A stretch of DNA of 64,000 bases. Origin: Sphingobacterium bovisgrunnientis (GTDB taxonomy: Bacteria; Bacteroidota; Bacteroidia; Sphingobacteriales; Sphingobacteriaceae). The translations under genes were made by a program, and so were the position numbers. The stretch lies in the NCBI RefSeq assembly GCF_009829085.1, contig NZ_WUQY01000013.1, positions 1-64,000 on the forward strand, given 5' to 3'. This document shows positions 44,935-55,100 of this stretch, piece by piece (the first letter of the stretch is position 1; each line of letters opens with the position of its first letter). Below the pieces are notes generated by a model. It searched no databases, had not been told where the DNA came from, and was given only the letters and a program-made list of their open reading frames with translations.

Positions 44935-45360
44935 ATGATTTATTTTCTGCAGAAAATCAAGCATTACATCACTTCAAATACTCGTCATGGCACACACTCA
45001 CCTTTTGTATATGCTCTGGCGGATGAGTTGATATATAATAAGAACATTACTCGTTGTGATTCGTTGATAGAGGATATTATCGCGTATTATCTTTCAAAAG
45101 GATTGACAGAATTTTCTTTTTTAATTACTGATTTTAAGCAACATTCTTTTGCAGATTTGTTAGTTCTTCAAAATTCCTATTTTATGATTTTCGTGAAAGA
45201 CATTAATGATTGTTCTTATCATCGAAAACTTTGGAAAACTATGCAAGCACATAAAGATTTTGTAGTGTTAATTGATTTGTTTGAATTTGGAATAATTTGT
45301 AAACGAAAAGAGCAACCCAAAGAAAATTTTAAGTTGCGCTATCCCTATTTTTACTACTAA
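44935..45360 (+). CDS. Methyltransferase-like protein lacking its SAM-binding core
   Basis: A 141-residue protein. The N-terminus (NTRHGTHSPFVYALADEL) and C-terminus (VVLIDLFEFGIICKRKEQ, then ENFKLRY) match the two ends of a Bacteroidota class I SAM-methyltransferase group that is normally about 240 residues. The central Rossmann part with the SAM-binding Gly-rich motif is missing; about 40 residues without it (TDFKQHSFADLLVLQN) join the ends. The frame is open, so it may be a stable shortened product rather than a fresh lesion. An upstream ATG at 44890 would precede the promoter box. Confidence 0.7.
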   Translation: MIYFLQKIKHYITSNTRHGTHSPFVYALADELIYNKNITRCDSLIEDIIAYYLSKGLTEFSFLITDFKQHSFADLLVLQNSYFMIFVKDINDCSYHRKLWKTMQAHKDFVVLIDLFEFGIICKRKEQPKENFKLRYPYFYY

Positions 45361-46496
45361 AAAGCTTCACTTATACTTAAGTAAAATCCAGATTGTCGCT
45401 CTTCTCCTGGCTTTTTTTCGCCAAAGGCGTAATCGAGACGTATACTACTGCTGTGCTCAATACTAAAGAAATAGCGAAGTCCAGCACCATACGTTGGTAT
45501 AAACCGTGCCTTATGCTGTTTTGAGAAAGTGGTGCCGGCGCCGACAAAACCTGATAGGCCGAATCTAGGATGTAAGCGATAGCGAAGTTCTGCTTGTGTG
45601 GCTAAATAATTTTTGTCTTTGTATCTTCCTAAATAGTATCCACGCATTGTCATGTCTCCCCCAAGATCGCGTAAAGTATAAAAAGGAATGTTTTCGCCAA
45701 ATGTTCCACGGTAAAGTATTTGCCCAGCAAAATTTAGTTTTCGATTCAATGGGTGAAAGCCACGCAGGTCAGTTTCTAACAATGACCCATTAAAATCCTC
45801 GTAGGTAAAAAATTTAGGGGCATAGGCATATTTTATACGACCGTAAAAACCTTTATTTGTATATGTTGTCACATCACGTGTGTCGAATAATGCAGATAGA
45901 CCTAAGGTAATGTATTGACCACCAGTTTTACCAATGATGCTGTTGGATTCAAAGATGCCGTCTGCTTCAACATCTTTGAATTTATAATTGTCATAGCTGG
46001 TATTTACACCTACATAAAACCTTGGTAATATCTTCTTTTCAATATCGGCCTTGAAACGGTATAGTGTCTGATCCAAATAATCTTCATCTGCTTTCCATGT
46101 ATCATTTCCAATGCCGTAAAAATTGAATGGCCATTCTCTTGCGCGTAACTCTAATAAGATATGGTAGTCATTGTCTTTGGTCCATAAATCGGATGTAATA
46201 TTAATTTTTTTCTGCTTTTTTGTGGTAATAGTGCTAATTAGAGTGATGTTTGATGTACGGCTTACAAGGCTATTTTTGTCTAAATAAAAATTATAAGTTG
46301 CTGCGACACCAAATTCTGGGCCTGTTTCTTGCGCGTATGAAAACGCAGGTACTACAAAATAGCTCCCATTTCTAGTGGTGTCACCTTGCGAAGAGAAAGT
46401 TTTTTTTATTATTTTTTCAATAAAATTTGTAGAGTCTTGAGCTAGTGCAATATGGGCGCATATTAAAAATAGAAAAATAGATACATACTTTTTCAT
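45357..46496 (-). CDS. BamA/TamA-like outer membrane beta-barrel protein
   Basis: A 379-residue outer-membrane barrel of the Omp85 (surface antigen D15) type. It has a signal peptide (1-19, ending ALAQ) and then direct beta-strands, with the family segments FGVAATYNFYLDK, LFDTRDVTTYTNKGFYG, LRDLGGDMTMRGY (the VRGY/F-like loop motif) and a terminal aromatic SISEAF. POTRA domains are absent, so it is a lone barrel; function unknown. Its stop overlaps that of the convergent neighbour. Confidence 0.87.
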   Translation of the reverse strand: MKKYVSIFLFLICAHIALAQDSTNFIEKIIKKTFSSQGDTTRNGSYFVVPAFSYAQETGPEFGVAATYNFYLDKNSLVSRTSNITLISTITTKKQKKINITSDLWTKDNDYHILLELRAREWPFNFYGIGNDTWKADEDYLDQTLYRFKADIEKKILPRFYVGVNTSYDNYKFKDVEADGIFESNSIIGKTGGQYITLGLSALFDTRDVTTYTNKGFYGRIKYAYAPKFFTYEDFNGSLLETDLRGFHPLNRKLNFAGQILYRGTFGENIPFYTLRDLGGDMTMRGYYLGRYKDKNYLATQAELRYRLHPRFGLSGFVGAGTTFSKQHKARFIPTYGAGLRYFFSIEHSSSIRLDYAFGEKKPGEERQSGFYLSISEAF

Positions 46497-46849
46497 GCAT
46501 CACTGTTGGAAATTATCGTGCCAAAGATGCGTCAATGCTTCTTGTGAAGTAGGTGTTAATTTCATATTGAAAAATTATCAGACTGCATATCAGCTTAATG
46601 GATGATTCTCGTATGTTTTTTTATGTAAAAATTTTTGAAATGTCATGTCGGTGTCTATCTTTGCAACATCAAAAACGATCACAGTTGTCGATTTGTGAGC
46701 GTTTTTGAATAGAGTTCTTTAAGAAATAGAAAAGTAAAAGTTTTTAAAAAATTCTCTTGCAAGTTTGAAATGAATTTTTCTATCTTTGCACCAGCTGCCC
46801 GGAAGGGTAGATGTTCTTCGAGAGTTTGAAAAGACAAAAATAATAGTAA
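46497..46849 (+). promoter_or_regulatory. 353-bp gene-free region with tandem promoters for the tRNA-tuf operon
   Basis: No coding frame seen. It holds two promoter matches on the plus strand. The first has TTTTTG at 46632-46637 and TATCTTTG at 46656-46663 (18-bp spacer). The second has TTG at 46757-46759 and TATCTTTG at 46781-46788 (21-bp spacer). Both agree well with the Bacteroidota TTTG / TAnnTTTG consensus. Strong paired promoters fit a stable RNA/translation operon. Confidence 0.65.
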
Positions 46850-46922
<73 letters not shown>

Positions 46923-46946
46923 CTAAATGCGAGACATCGCAGGTCT

Positions 46947-47027
46947 GGAGGGGTTCCAGAGCGGTCAAATGGGACGGACTGTAAATCCGTTGCTTCGGCT
47001 TCGAAGGTTCGAATCCTTCTCCCTCCA
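46947..47027 (+). tRNA. tRNA-Tyr (GTA)
   Basis: An 81-nt tRNA with a class II long variable arm (TGCTTCGGCTTCGA), acceptor GGAGGGG/TCCCTCC and the anticodon GTA in CTGTAAA. Confidence 0.97.
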
Positions 47028-47072
47028 CACTAAATTTGTTGTTTTTAGTATTTCATATATTAAAAACAAAAA

Positions 47073-47145
47073 GCGGAAGTAGCTCAGTTGGTAGAGCGAT
47101 AGCCTTCCAAGCTATAGGTCGCGAGTTCGAACCTCGTCTTCCGCT
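47073..47145 (+). tRNA. tRNA-Gly (TCC)
   Basis: A 73-nt cloverleaf: acceptor GCGGAAG/CTTCCGC, anticodon stem ATAGC/GCTAT with loop CTTCCAA (anticodon TCC). Confidence 0.97.
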
Positions 47146-47233
47146 CATTTTCAAGGTTTTTCAGTCTCTATCTTTCATGATTTAAATATGTAAGGTGGAG
47201 GCATAATTCCGTAAATGAGCTTTTTAATTAAAA

Positions 47234-47305
<72 letters not shown>

Positions 47306-47378
47306 CGTCAAAAAAGTTTACTATTTTTGTAAAGAATTTATATAAAGAAATATTTAATAATTACTAATTCGCATAAAC

Positions 47379-48563
47379 ATGGCAAAAGAGAAATTTGACC
47401 GTAGTAAACCCCACTTAAACATTGGTACTATCGGTCACGTTGACCACGGTAAAACAACTACAACTGCAGCTATCACTAAAGTATTAGCGGATGCAGGTTT
47501 ATCAGAAGCTCGTTCATTTGATTCAATTGACTCTGCTCCTGAAGAAAAAGAGCGTGGTATCACGATTAATACAGCGCACGTTGAGTACTCAACTGCAAGT
47601 CGTCACTATGCACACGTTGACTGTCCAGGTCACGCCGATTACGTTAAGAACATGGTAACTGGTGCTGCTCAAATGGACGGTGCTATCATCGTTGTTGCTG
47701 CAACTGATGGTCCTATGCCTCAAACTCGTGAGCACATCTTGTTAGCTCGTCAGGTAGGTGTACCAGCGTTAGTAGTATTCTTAAACAAAGTTGACTTAGT
47801 AGATGATCCTGAGTTATTAGAGTTAGTAGAAATGGAAGTACGTGAGTTATTGTCATTCTACGAATTCCCAGGTGATGATATTCCAGTAATCCAAGGTTCT
47901 GCTTTAGGTGCATTGAATGGTGAGCCTGAGTGGGTTGCTAAAGTGATGGAATTAATGGACGCTGTAGATAACTACATTCCAATTCCTCCACGTTTAACTG
48001 ACTTACCTTTCTTGATGCCAGTAGAGGACGTATTCTCGATCACAGGTCGTGGTACAGTAGCTACAGGTCGTATCGAAAGAGGTGTGATCAACTCTGGTGA
48101 TCCAGTTGAAATCTTAGGTATGGGTGCTGAAGATTTAAAATCTACAGTAACAGGTGTTGAGATGTTCCGTAAAATCTTAGATTACGGTGAAGCAGGTGAT
48201 AACGTAGGTTTATTATTACGTGGTATTGAGAAAACTGATATCAAACGTGGTATGGTTATCGTTAAACCAGGTTCAGTAACTCCTCACGATCACTTCAAAG
48301 CTGAGGTTTACGTATTGTCAAAAGCAGAAGGTGGTCGTCACACTCCATTCTTCAACAAATACCGTCCTCAATTCTATTTCCGTACAACAGACGTAACAGG
48401 AGAGATCATGTTGCCAGAAGGTACTGAAATGGTTATGCCAGGTGATAACGTTACAATTACAGTTAAATTAATCTCTGCAATTGCAATGGAAAAAGGTCTA
48501 CGTTTCGCTATCCGTGAGGGTGGTCGTACAGTAGGTGCTGGTCAGGTAACTGAAATCATTTAA
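47379..48563 (+). CDS. tuf: Translation elongation factor Tu
   Basis: The GTPase that brings aminoacyl-tRNA to the ribosome. The 394-residue protein has [15 protein letters not shown] (19-33), the switch I segment [28 protein letters not shown] and NKVD. It lies in the tRNA-tuf-tRNA-secE-nusG order typical of bacteria. A TATTTTTG box at 47322-47329 may give an extra promoter. A terminator follows. Confidence 0.98.
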   Translation: MAKEKFDRSKPHLNIGTIGHVDHGKTTTTAAITKVLADAGLSEARSFDSIDSAPEEKERGITINTAHVEYSTASRHYAHVDCPGHADYVKNMVTGAAQMDGAIIVVAATDGPMPQTREHILLARQVGVPALVVFLNKVDLVDDPELLELVEMEVRELLSFYEFPGDDIPVIQGSALGALNGEPEWVAKVMELMDAVDNYIPIPPRLTDLPFLMPVEDVFSITGRGTVATGRIERGVINSGDPVEILGMGAEDLKSTVTGVEMFRKILDYGEAGDNVGLLLRGIEKTDIKRGMVIVKPGSVTPHDHFKAEVYVLSKAEGGRHTPFFNKYRPQFYFRTTDVTGEIMLPEGTEMVMPGDNVTITVKLISAIAMEKGLRFAIREGGRTVGAGQVTEII

Positions 48564-48589
48564 TCTTTTTTTAGATTAATAAAATAATA

Positions 48590-48628
48590 AAATAAGCTAA
48601 TCGGCTGATGCTGATTAGCTTATTTTTT
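48590..48628 (+). terminator. Terminator of tuf
   Basis: A 13-bp perfect stem (48590-48602 with 48613-48625) is followed by a T-run. Confidence 0.9.
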
Positions 48629-48674
48629 CCAACACAAAATTGTTCTTTAAAACATATAAAAAATGCAAAAAATA

Positions 48675-48706
48675 TTTGTTCTAATAGGTTTAGAACACTA
48701 TATTTG
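48675..48706 (+). promoter_or_regulatory. Promoter of the tRNA-Trp-secE-nusG unit
   Basis: TTTG (48675-48678), a 20-bp spacer and TATATTTG (48699-48706) form a near-consensus Bacteroidota promoter 19 nt upstream of tRNA-Trp. Confidence 0.7.
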
Positions 48707-48725
48707 CATCATCAAAAAAAAACAC

Positions 48726-48797
48726 AGGGATATAGTATAATGGTTAGTATCGTGGTCTCCAAAACCATTGGTCTGGGTTCGAATCCTAGTATCCCTG
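48726..48797 (+). tRNA. tRNA-Trp (CCA)
   Basis: A 72-nt cloverleaf: acceptor AGGGATA/TATCCCT, anticodon loop CTCCAAA (anticodon CCA), discriminator G. It sits directly before secE, as in many bacteria. Confidence 0.97.
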
Positions 48798-48821
48798 CTA
48801 AATAACTTAAATAATCAAACA

Positions 48822-49013
48822 ATGGCTAACGTACTTGATTTTTTTAAAGAGTCTTATCAAGAGGTGACTGAGAAAGTTACTTGGCCTACTTGGTCTCAAT
48901 TGCAAAATCATGCAGTCGTAGTCCTTGTAGCTTCGTTGATCATAGCTTTAGTAGTATTGTTAATGGACAAAGCTTCAAGTAACGTGTTGGAGTTGTTGTA
49001 CGGTACTAAGTAA
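48822..49013 (+). CDS. secE: Preprotein translocase subunit SecE
   Basis: A 63-residue single-helix subunit of the SecYEG channel. It has the amphipathic segment ESYQEVTEKVTWPTWSQL and one membrane helix (about 29-47). ATG 48822-48824 is used; the longer open frame upstream runs into tRNA-Trp and is not coding. Confidence 0.95.
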   Translation: MANVLDFFKESYQEVTEKVTWPTWSQLQNHAVVVLVASLIIALVVLLMDKASSNVLELLYGTK

Positions 49014-49033
49014 GGTTTTATCTAGAAGACATT

Positions 49034-49579
49034 ATGGCTGATCAAAGTTTAAAGTGGTACGTAGTACGTGCTGTAAGTGGTAAAGAGAAGAAAGTAAAAC
49101 AATACGTAGAAGCGGAAGTTAGTAGATTGGGTATTCAACATTTAGTGCCTCAAGTATTAATTCCGATGGAAAAGTATTACCAAATGCGCGACGGAAAAAA
49201 GGTCGCTAAAGAGCGTAATTACTATCCTGGATATGTGTTGATTGAAGCTGCTCTTGATGGGGAGATTGAACACGCGATCAAGAATTTGAACAGTGTAATT
49301 GGTTTCTTAGGAGATAAAGCAGGTGTGGCTATTCCATTGCGTCCATCTGAAGTTAATAGAATTTTGGGTAAAGTGGATGAGATGGCTGAGCAAGGCGAAT
49401 CAATCAACGTTACTTATTACGTTGGAGAGTCTGTAAAAGTTACTGATGGACCTTTCAACGGATTTACAGGTGAGATTGAAGAGGTTCATGAGGATAAGAA
49501 AAAGTTAACTGTAATGGTTAAAGTATTCGGTCGTAAGACTCCACTTGAATTGAACTACATGCAAGTAGAAAAGGAATAA
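49034..49579 (+). CDS. nusG: Transcription termination/antitermination factor NusG
   Basis: It binds RNA polymerase and links it to Rho or the ribosome. The 181-residue protein has the NGN domain (KWYVVRAVSGKEKKVKQYVE) and a C-terminal KOW domain (VKVTDGPFNGFTGEIEEV). It lies 20 bp after secE. Confidence 0.97.
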   Translation: MADQSLKWYVVRAVSGKEKKVKQYVEAEVSRLGIQHLVPQVLIPMEKYYQMRDGKKVAKERNYYPGYVLIEAALDGEIEHAIKNLNSVIGFLGDKAGVAIPLRPSEVNRILGKVDEMAEQGESINVTYYVGESVKVTDGPFNGFTGEIEEVHEDKKKLTVMVKVFGRKTPLELNYMQVEKE

Positions 49580-49601
49580 TAGATTTATTATAAAATATAC
49601 G

Positions 49602-49634
49602 AAAAAGCTTCTTATGAAAATATGAAGCTTTTTT
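49602..49634 (+). terminator. Terminator of nusG
   Basis: A 10-bp perfect stem (49602-49611 with 49624-49633, arm AAAAAGCTTC) with a terminal T-run. It separates nusG from the ribosomal protein operon. Confidence 0.85.
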
Positions 49635-49740
49635 GTGTTTCGCTATCATTATTTATTTCGCACGATAGACGTGGCTAATGACTGTAGGCTCAATCATTTT
49701 AAATAAAAAAGAATATTTAATAAATATTTGTGAGCAACTA

Positions 49741-49771
49741 TTTTGTGAATCAAATATTCTTATTATCTTTG
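49741..49771 (+). promoter_or_regulatory. Promoter of the rplKAJL-rpoBC operon
   Basis: TTTTG (49741-49745), an 18-bp spacer and TATCTTTG (49764-49771) lie 109 bp upstream of rplK. The rest of the 301-bp gap between nusG and rplK (49580-49880) holds only the nusG terminator; no gene is seen there. Confidence 0.65.
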
Positions 49772-49880
49772 CACCTCGTTTAGTTGTGAAAACTTCTGTT
49801 TTAACGCTAACCGATATAAATGTTACAAGTATTGCTTCCAACTTACTAACAAACATTTAACAAATTAAATTCAAAACAAA

Positions 49881-50324
49881 ATGGCAAAAGAAGTCAGTGC
49901 GTTAGTAAAATTACAAGTAAAGGGCGGTGCAGCCAATCCATCTCCTCCAGTAGGACCTGCTTTAGGTGCTAAGGGTGTGAATATCATGGATTTCTGTAAG
50001 CAGTTCAATGCTCGTACGCAAGACAAACCAGGTCAAGTATTACCAGTAGTGATTACTGTTTATGCTGACAAGTCATTTGATTTTATCATCAAAACTCCAC
50101 CGGTAGCTGTTCAATTGAAAGATGCTGCTAAATTAAAAAGTGGATCAGGTGAGCCAAATCGTAAGAAAGTTGCTTCAATTACTTGGGAGCAAGTAGAGAC
50201 GATTGCAAAAGACAAAATGACTGACTTAAATGCTTTCACTGTAGAATCTGCAATGAGCATGGTAGCTGGTACAGCGCGTAGTATGGGTATCACTGTTTCA
50301 GGTGACGCTCCTTGGAAAAATTAA
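49881..50324 (+). CDS. rplK: 50S ribosomal protein L11
   Basis: A 147-residue protein with the L11 signature [19 protein letters not shown] and the C-terminal rRNA-binding domain ([18 protein letters not shown]). First gene of the L11-L1-L10-L12-beta-beta' operon. Confidence 0.98.
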   Translation: MAKEVSALVKLQVKGGAANPSPPVGPALGAKGVNIMDFCKQFNARTQDKPGQVLPVVITVYADKSFDFIIKTPPVAVQLKDAAKLKSGSGEPNRKKVASITWEQVETIAKDKMTDLNAFTVESAMSMVAGTARSMGITVSGDAPWKN

Positions 50325-50346
50325 TTAACGAAATCAGTTTAAGAAA

Positions 50347-51045
50347 GTGGCTAGATTAACAAAAAATCAAAAAGCGGCACTATCCAAAATTGAAGCTGGT
50401 AAAGCGTATACTTTGGCTGAGGCTTCTGCTTTAGTGAAAGAGATTACTACAACAAAATTTGATGCTTCAGTGGATATCGACGTACGTTTGGGCGTAGATC
50501 CACGTAAAGCGAATCAGATGGTTCGTGGTATTGCGACGTTACCTCACGGAACTGGTAAGACTGTTCGCGTTTTAGCATTAGTTACTCCTGATAAGGAAGA
50601 AGAAGCTAAAGCTGCAGGTGCAGATTACGTAGGTCTTGATGAGTACATCAGTAAAATTGAAGGTGGTTGGACTGACGTTGACATTATCATCACTATGCCT
50701 TCGGTAATGGCTAAAGTAGGTAAATTGGGTCGTATTTTAGGTCCAAGAAACTTAATGCCTAACCCTAAGACTGGTACAGTAACTACAGAAGTAGGTAAAG
50801 CTGTAACAGACGTAAAAGGCGGTAAGATCGATTTTAAAGTTGACAAGACAGGTATCATCCATACTTCGGTAGGAAAAGTGTCTTTCCCGGCAGAGAAGAT
50901 TTATGAGAACGCATTAGAAGTATTACAAGTGCTTTCAAAATTAAAACCTTCAGCGGCTAAGGGAACATACTTCAAGAGTATCCATATCTCATCTACGATG
51001 AGCCCGGGTATTCATGTAGAAACTAAATCAGTAGCAGGTATTTAA
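50347..51045 (+). CDS. rplA: 50S ribosomal protein L1
   Basis: A 232-residue protein with [20 protein letters not shown]. The start is GTG at 50347, 22 bp after rplK. L1 commonly represses its own operon by binding the leader mRNA; no leader site was examined in detail here. Confidence 0.98.
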   Translation: MARLTKNQKAALSKIEAGKAYTLAEASALVKEITTTKFDASVDIDVRLGVDPRKANQMVRGIATLPHGTGKTVRVLALVTPDKEEEAKAAGADYVGLDEYISKIEGGWTDVDIIITMPSVMAKVGKLGRILGPRNLMPNPKTGTVTTEVGKAVTDVKGGKIDFKVDKTGIIHTSVGKVSFPAEKIYENALEVLQVLSKLKPSAAKGTYFKSIHISSTMSPGIHVETKSVAGI

Positions 51046-51047
51046 TC

Positions 51048-51566
51048 ATGAGAAAAGAAGAAAAACAAGAAATTGTTCAAGCTTTAGCAGAGCAGATTAA
51101 ATCTTACGGTAACTTCTATATTACTGACACTGCTGATTTATCTGTTGAAAAGATCAATGGAATCCGTCGTAAATGTTTCGAGCAAGGTATTATCATGCAA
51201 GTGGCTAAAAACACTTTAATTGAGAAAGCTTTAATCGAAGCAGGTATCGAATCAGAAGAATTAGTAGGCGTATTGAAAGGTGCTTCTACATTATTGTTCT
51301 CTGAGACAGGTAACGCTCCAGCTAAATTGATTAAAGATTTACGTAAAGCAGGTGACAAACCAGTATTAAAAGCAGCTTATATTCAAGAGACAGCTTTTGT
51401 TGGTGACGATCAATTAAATGCTTTAGTAACTCTTAAATCGAAGGACGAACTTGTTGCAGATATTATCGCGGCTCTTCAATCACCAGCGAAAAACGTTATT
51501 TCTGCGCTTTCATCAGGCGGAAATACTATTTCAGGTGTGTTAAAGACTTTAGAACAAAGAGGTTAA
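51048..51566 (+). CDS. rplJ: 50S ribosomal protein L10
   Basis: A 172-residue stalk base protein that anchors L12 dimers. The sequence includes NGIRRKCFEQGIIMQVAKNT. It starts 2 bp after rplA and precedes rplL by 79 bp. Confidence 0.97.
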   Translation: MRKEEKQEIVQALAEQIKSYGNFYITDTADLSVEKINGIRRKCFEQGIIMQVAKNTLIEKALIEAGIESEELVGVLKGASTLLFSETGNAPAKLIKDLRKAGDKPVLKAAYIQETAFVGDDQLNALVTLKSKDELVADIIAALQSPAKNVISALSSGGNTISGVLKTLEQRG

Positions 51567-51645
51567 CGAACACCTTATTACAATAAAAAAGTTCGAGATT
51601 TAATTAACAATATTTTTAAAAAGAACATTCAAAAATCAAAATAAA

Positions 51646-52020
51646 ATGGCAGATTTAAAACAACTTGCTGAACAGTTAGTTAACTTAACGGTAAAAGAAG
51701 TTAAAGAATTAGCTGATATCTTAAAAGACGAGTACGGTATCGAGCCTGCTGCTGCTGCTGTTGCAGTTGCTGCTGCTCCAGCTGAAGGCCCTGCTGCTGC
51801 TGAAGAGAAAACTTCATTCGACGTTATCTTGAAAGAAGCTGGTGGTCAAAAATTAGCTGTAGTTAAATTAGTAAAAGACTTAGCTGGTTTAGGATTGAAA
51901 GAAGCTAAAGATTTAGTTGACGGTGCTCCTAAAGAATTAAAAGCTGGTGTTTCTAAAGACGAAGCTGAAGCTTTGAAAAAACAATTAGAAGAAGCTGGTG
52001 CTGTAGTTGAGATTAAATAA
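51646..52020 (+). CDS. rplL: 50S ribosomal protein L7/L12
   Basis: A 124-residue stalk protein: N-terminal dimerisation segment, Ala/Pro-rich hinge (about 37-55) and the C-terminal factor-binding domain ([20 protein letters not shown]). Highly Ala-rich hinge codons are mostly GCT, as expected of a strongly expressed gene. Confidence 0.98.
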   Translation: MADLKQLAEQLVNLTVKEVKELADILKDEYGIEPAAAAVAVAAAPAEGPAAAEEKTSFDVILKEAGGQKLAVVKLVKDLAGLGLKEAKDLVDGAPKELKAGVSKDEAEALKKQLEEAGAVVEIK

Positions 52021-52034
52021 TTTCAAATACCATC

Positions 52035-52081
52035 AAAACGAGATTAGACTCTGGTAATTTATCAGAGTCTATTCCCGTTTT
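52035..52081 (+). promoter_or_regulatory. Hairpin in the rplL-rpoB gap (attenuator or processing site)
   Basis: A 19-bp stem with two mismatches (52035-52053 with 52063-52081, 9-nt loop). The inner eight pairs are perfect (AGACTCTG). There is only a short T-tract, so partial termination or RNase processing is likelier than a full stop. This gap is a known control point between ribosomal and RNA polymerase genes in other bacteria. Confidence 0.7.
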
Positions 52082-52182
52082 AATATAATATTAGTCTTTT
52101 CATACGTGTGCTGGCGTGTGAATATATCATACAAAAACAGCAAACATTAAGTTCAGTTTTTTTAAACTAAAATCTTATTCCC

Positions 52183-55100
52183 TTGGCAAACAATAATATT
52201 CAAAACGAAAGAGTAAACTTTGCTACAAGTAAGAAGGTAATTGATTATCCGGATTTCTTGGACGTGCAATTGGAGTCTTTCAGGGAGTTTTTTCAATTAG
52301 AAACTACTTCTGATAACCGCCATCAGGAAGGGTTGTACAAGGTTTTCGCAGAAAACTTCCCTATTTCTGATTCAAGAAACATATTCGTGCTAGAGTTTTT
52401 GGATTATTTCATTGATCCTCCTCGCTATGATATCCAAGAATGTATCGAGCGTGGCTTGACTTATAGCGTGCCTTTGAAAGCAAAATTGAAGTTGTCTTGT
52501 AATGATGAAGAACACGAAGATTTCGAAACTATCGTACAAGATGTATACTTAGGTACAATTCCATACATGACACCAAAAGGTACTTTCGTTATCAATGGTG
52601 CAGAGCGTGTAATCGTATCTCAGTTACACCGTTCTCCTGGTGTATTCTTTGGTCAGAGTAGACACACAAATGGTACAAAACTTTATTCGGCAAGGGTAAT
52701 TCCTTTTAAAGGATCTTGGATTGAATTCGCGACAGACGTGAATAACGTAATGTACGCGTATATCGATCGTAAGAAAAAATTCCCAGTTACTACTTTATTA
52801 CGTGCTATTGGTTACGATTCAGATAAAGATATCTTAGAATTGTTTGACTTAGCTGACGAAGTAAAAGTTAGTAAAACGGGTCTTAAGAAATACGTTGGTC
52901 GTCGTCTAGCGGCAAGGGTATTGAATAAATGGACAGAAGATTTCGTAGATGAGGATACTGGTGAAGTAGTGTCTATCGATCGTAACGAAATTATCTTTGA
53001 ACGTGAAACTGTATTAGAAGAAGATCATATTGATTTGATCATCGAAGCTGGAGTTAAGTCTATTATCTTAGCAAAAGAAGATGAGTCAAACAATGCGGAC
53101 TATTCAATCATATATAACACTTTACAAAAGGATACGTCTAACTCAGAGAAAGAAGCGGTAGAACATATCTATCGTCAATTGCGTAACGCTGAACCACCTG
53201 ATGAGGAAACTGCACGTGGTATCATCGATCGTTTATTCTTCTCAGACAAGCGTTATGATTTAGGTGATGTAGGTCGTTACCGTATCAACCGTAAGTTGAA
53301 GTTAGATACACCTCCTGAAACTAAAGTATTGACTCGTCAAGATATCATCGCTATTGTGAAATATTTGATCAACTTGATCAATTCTAAAGCAGAGGTAGAT
53401 GATATTGACCACTTGTCAAATCGTCGTGTACGTACTGTTGGTGAGCAGTTGTATGCACAATTCGGTGTTGGTCTAGCTCGTATGGCACGTACTATTCGTG
53501 AGCGTATGAATATTCGTGACAACGAAGTATTTACACCTACTGATTTGATCAATGCACGTACATTGTCATCAGTAATCAATTCGTTCTTCGGTACGAATCA
53601 GCTTTCTCAATTCATGGACCAAACAAATCCATTAGCTGAGATTACGCACAAGCGTCGTTTATCAGCGTTAGGTCCAGGTGGTCTTTCACGTGAGCGTGCT
53701 GGTTTCGAGGTTCGTGACGTTCACTACACGCATTACGGTCGTTTGTGTACTATCGAAACTCCTGAGGGACCAAACATTGGTTTGATTTCATCTTTATCTG
53801 TTCACGCTAAAATCAACAACTTAGGATTTATCGAGACTCCTTACCGTAAAGTAAGAGACGGTAAAGTCGTAGTTGATGAGCCTGTAGTTTATTTATCTGC
53901 AGAGGACGAAGATGGTAAGACAATCGCGCAAGCGAATGCTTACTATGATGATAAAGGTAATTTTGAAGATCCAAAAGTAAAAGCTAGATACGAGGGTGAC
54001 TTCCCGATTATCGATCCTGAGAAATTGGATTATATGGACGTTGCTCCAAACCAAATTACTTCGATCGCGGCTTCATTAATTCCTTTCTTGGAGCATGATG
54101 ATGCCAACCGTGCGTTGATGGGATCGAACATGCAGCGCCAGGCTGTACCATTATTGCGCCCTCAAGCGCCAATCGTAGGTACTGGTTTGGAAGGTCGCGT
54201 GGCTTCGGATTCACGTACGTTGATCAATGCAGAAGGTAATGGTGTTGTTGAATATGTTGATGCTGAAGAAATCAAAATCCGTTACGAACGTAATGAAGAT
54301 GAGCGTTTAGTATCATTTGATGATGACATCAAAACTTACCGTTTAATTAAATTTAAGAAAACCAACCAAAATACTTGTATCAACTTGAAGCCTATCGTTA
54401 AGAAAGGTCAAAAAGTTACTAAAGGACAAGTATTGTGTGAGGGATATGCAACAGAAGATGGCGAGTTAGCATTAGGTCGTAACTTGAAAGTGGCTTTCAT
54501 GCCTTGGCAAGGTTACAACTTTGAGGATGCGATCGTAATCTCTGAGCGTGTTGTTTCTCAAGATATTTTTACTTCACTTCACATCGAAGAGTTTGAATTA
54601 GAAGTACGTGATACAAAACGTGGTGAAGAAGAGCTTACAGCTGATATTCCTAACGTTTCGGAAGAAGCTACTAAAGATTTGGACGAAAATGGTATTATCC
54701 GTGTAGGTGCTGAAGTAGTTGAGGGTGACATCTTAATTGGTAAGATTACACCTAAAGGTGAATCAGATCCTTCTCCAGAAGAGAAATTATTACGTGCAAT
54801 ATTTGGTGACAAAGCTGGTGACGTAAAAGATGCTTCTTTGAAAACTCCTCCTTCTATTAAAGGTGTAGTTATCGATACGAAGTTATTCTCACGTGCGAAG
54901 AAAATGTCTAAAGAAGTCGAAAGAAAAGCTTTAGAAAAATTGGAAATTACGCATGAGAAAAACGTAAGAGTACTAAAAGAGCGATTGGTAGAGAAATTAT
55001 TCACTATTGTGAATGGTAAAACTAGCCAAGGTATCTATAACGTTTATAAAGAGTTGTTAGTAGCTAAAGGTGCTAAATTCACTCAAAAAATCTTAACTGA

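Noticed and set aside
48768..48821. Longer SecE starting inside tRNA-Trp
   Set aside because: The extra residues overlap the tRNA gene; the ATG at 48822 gives the normal SecE N-terminus.
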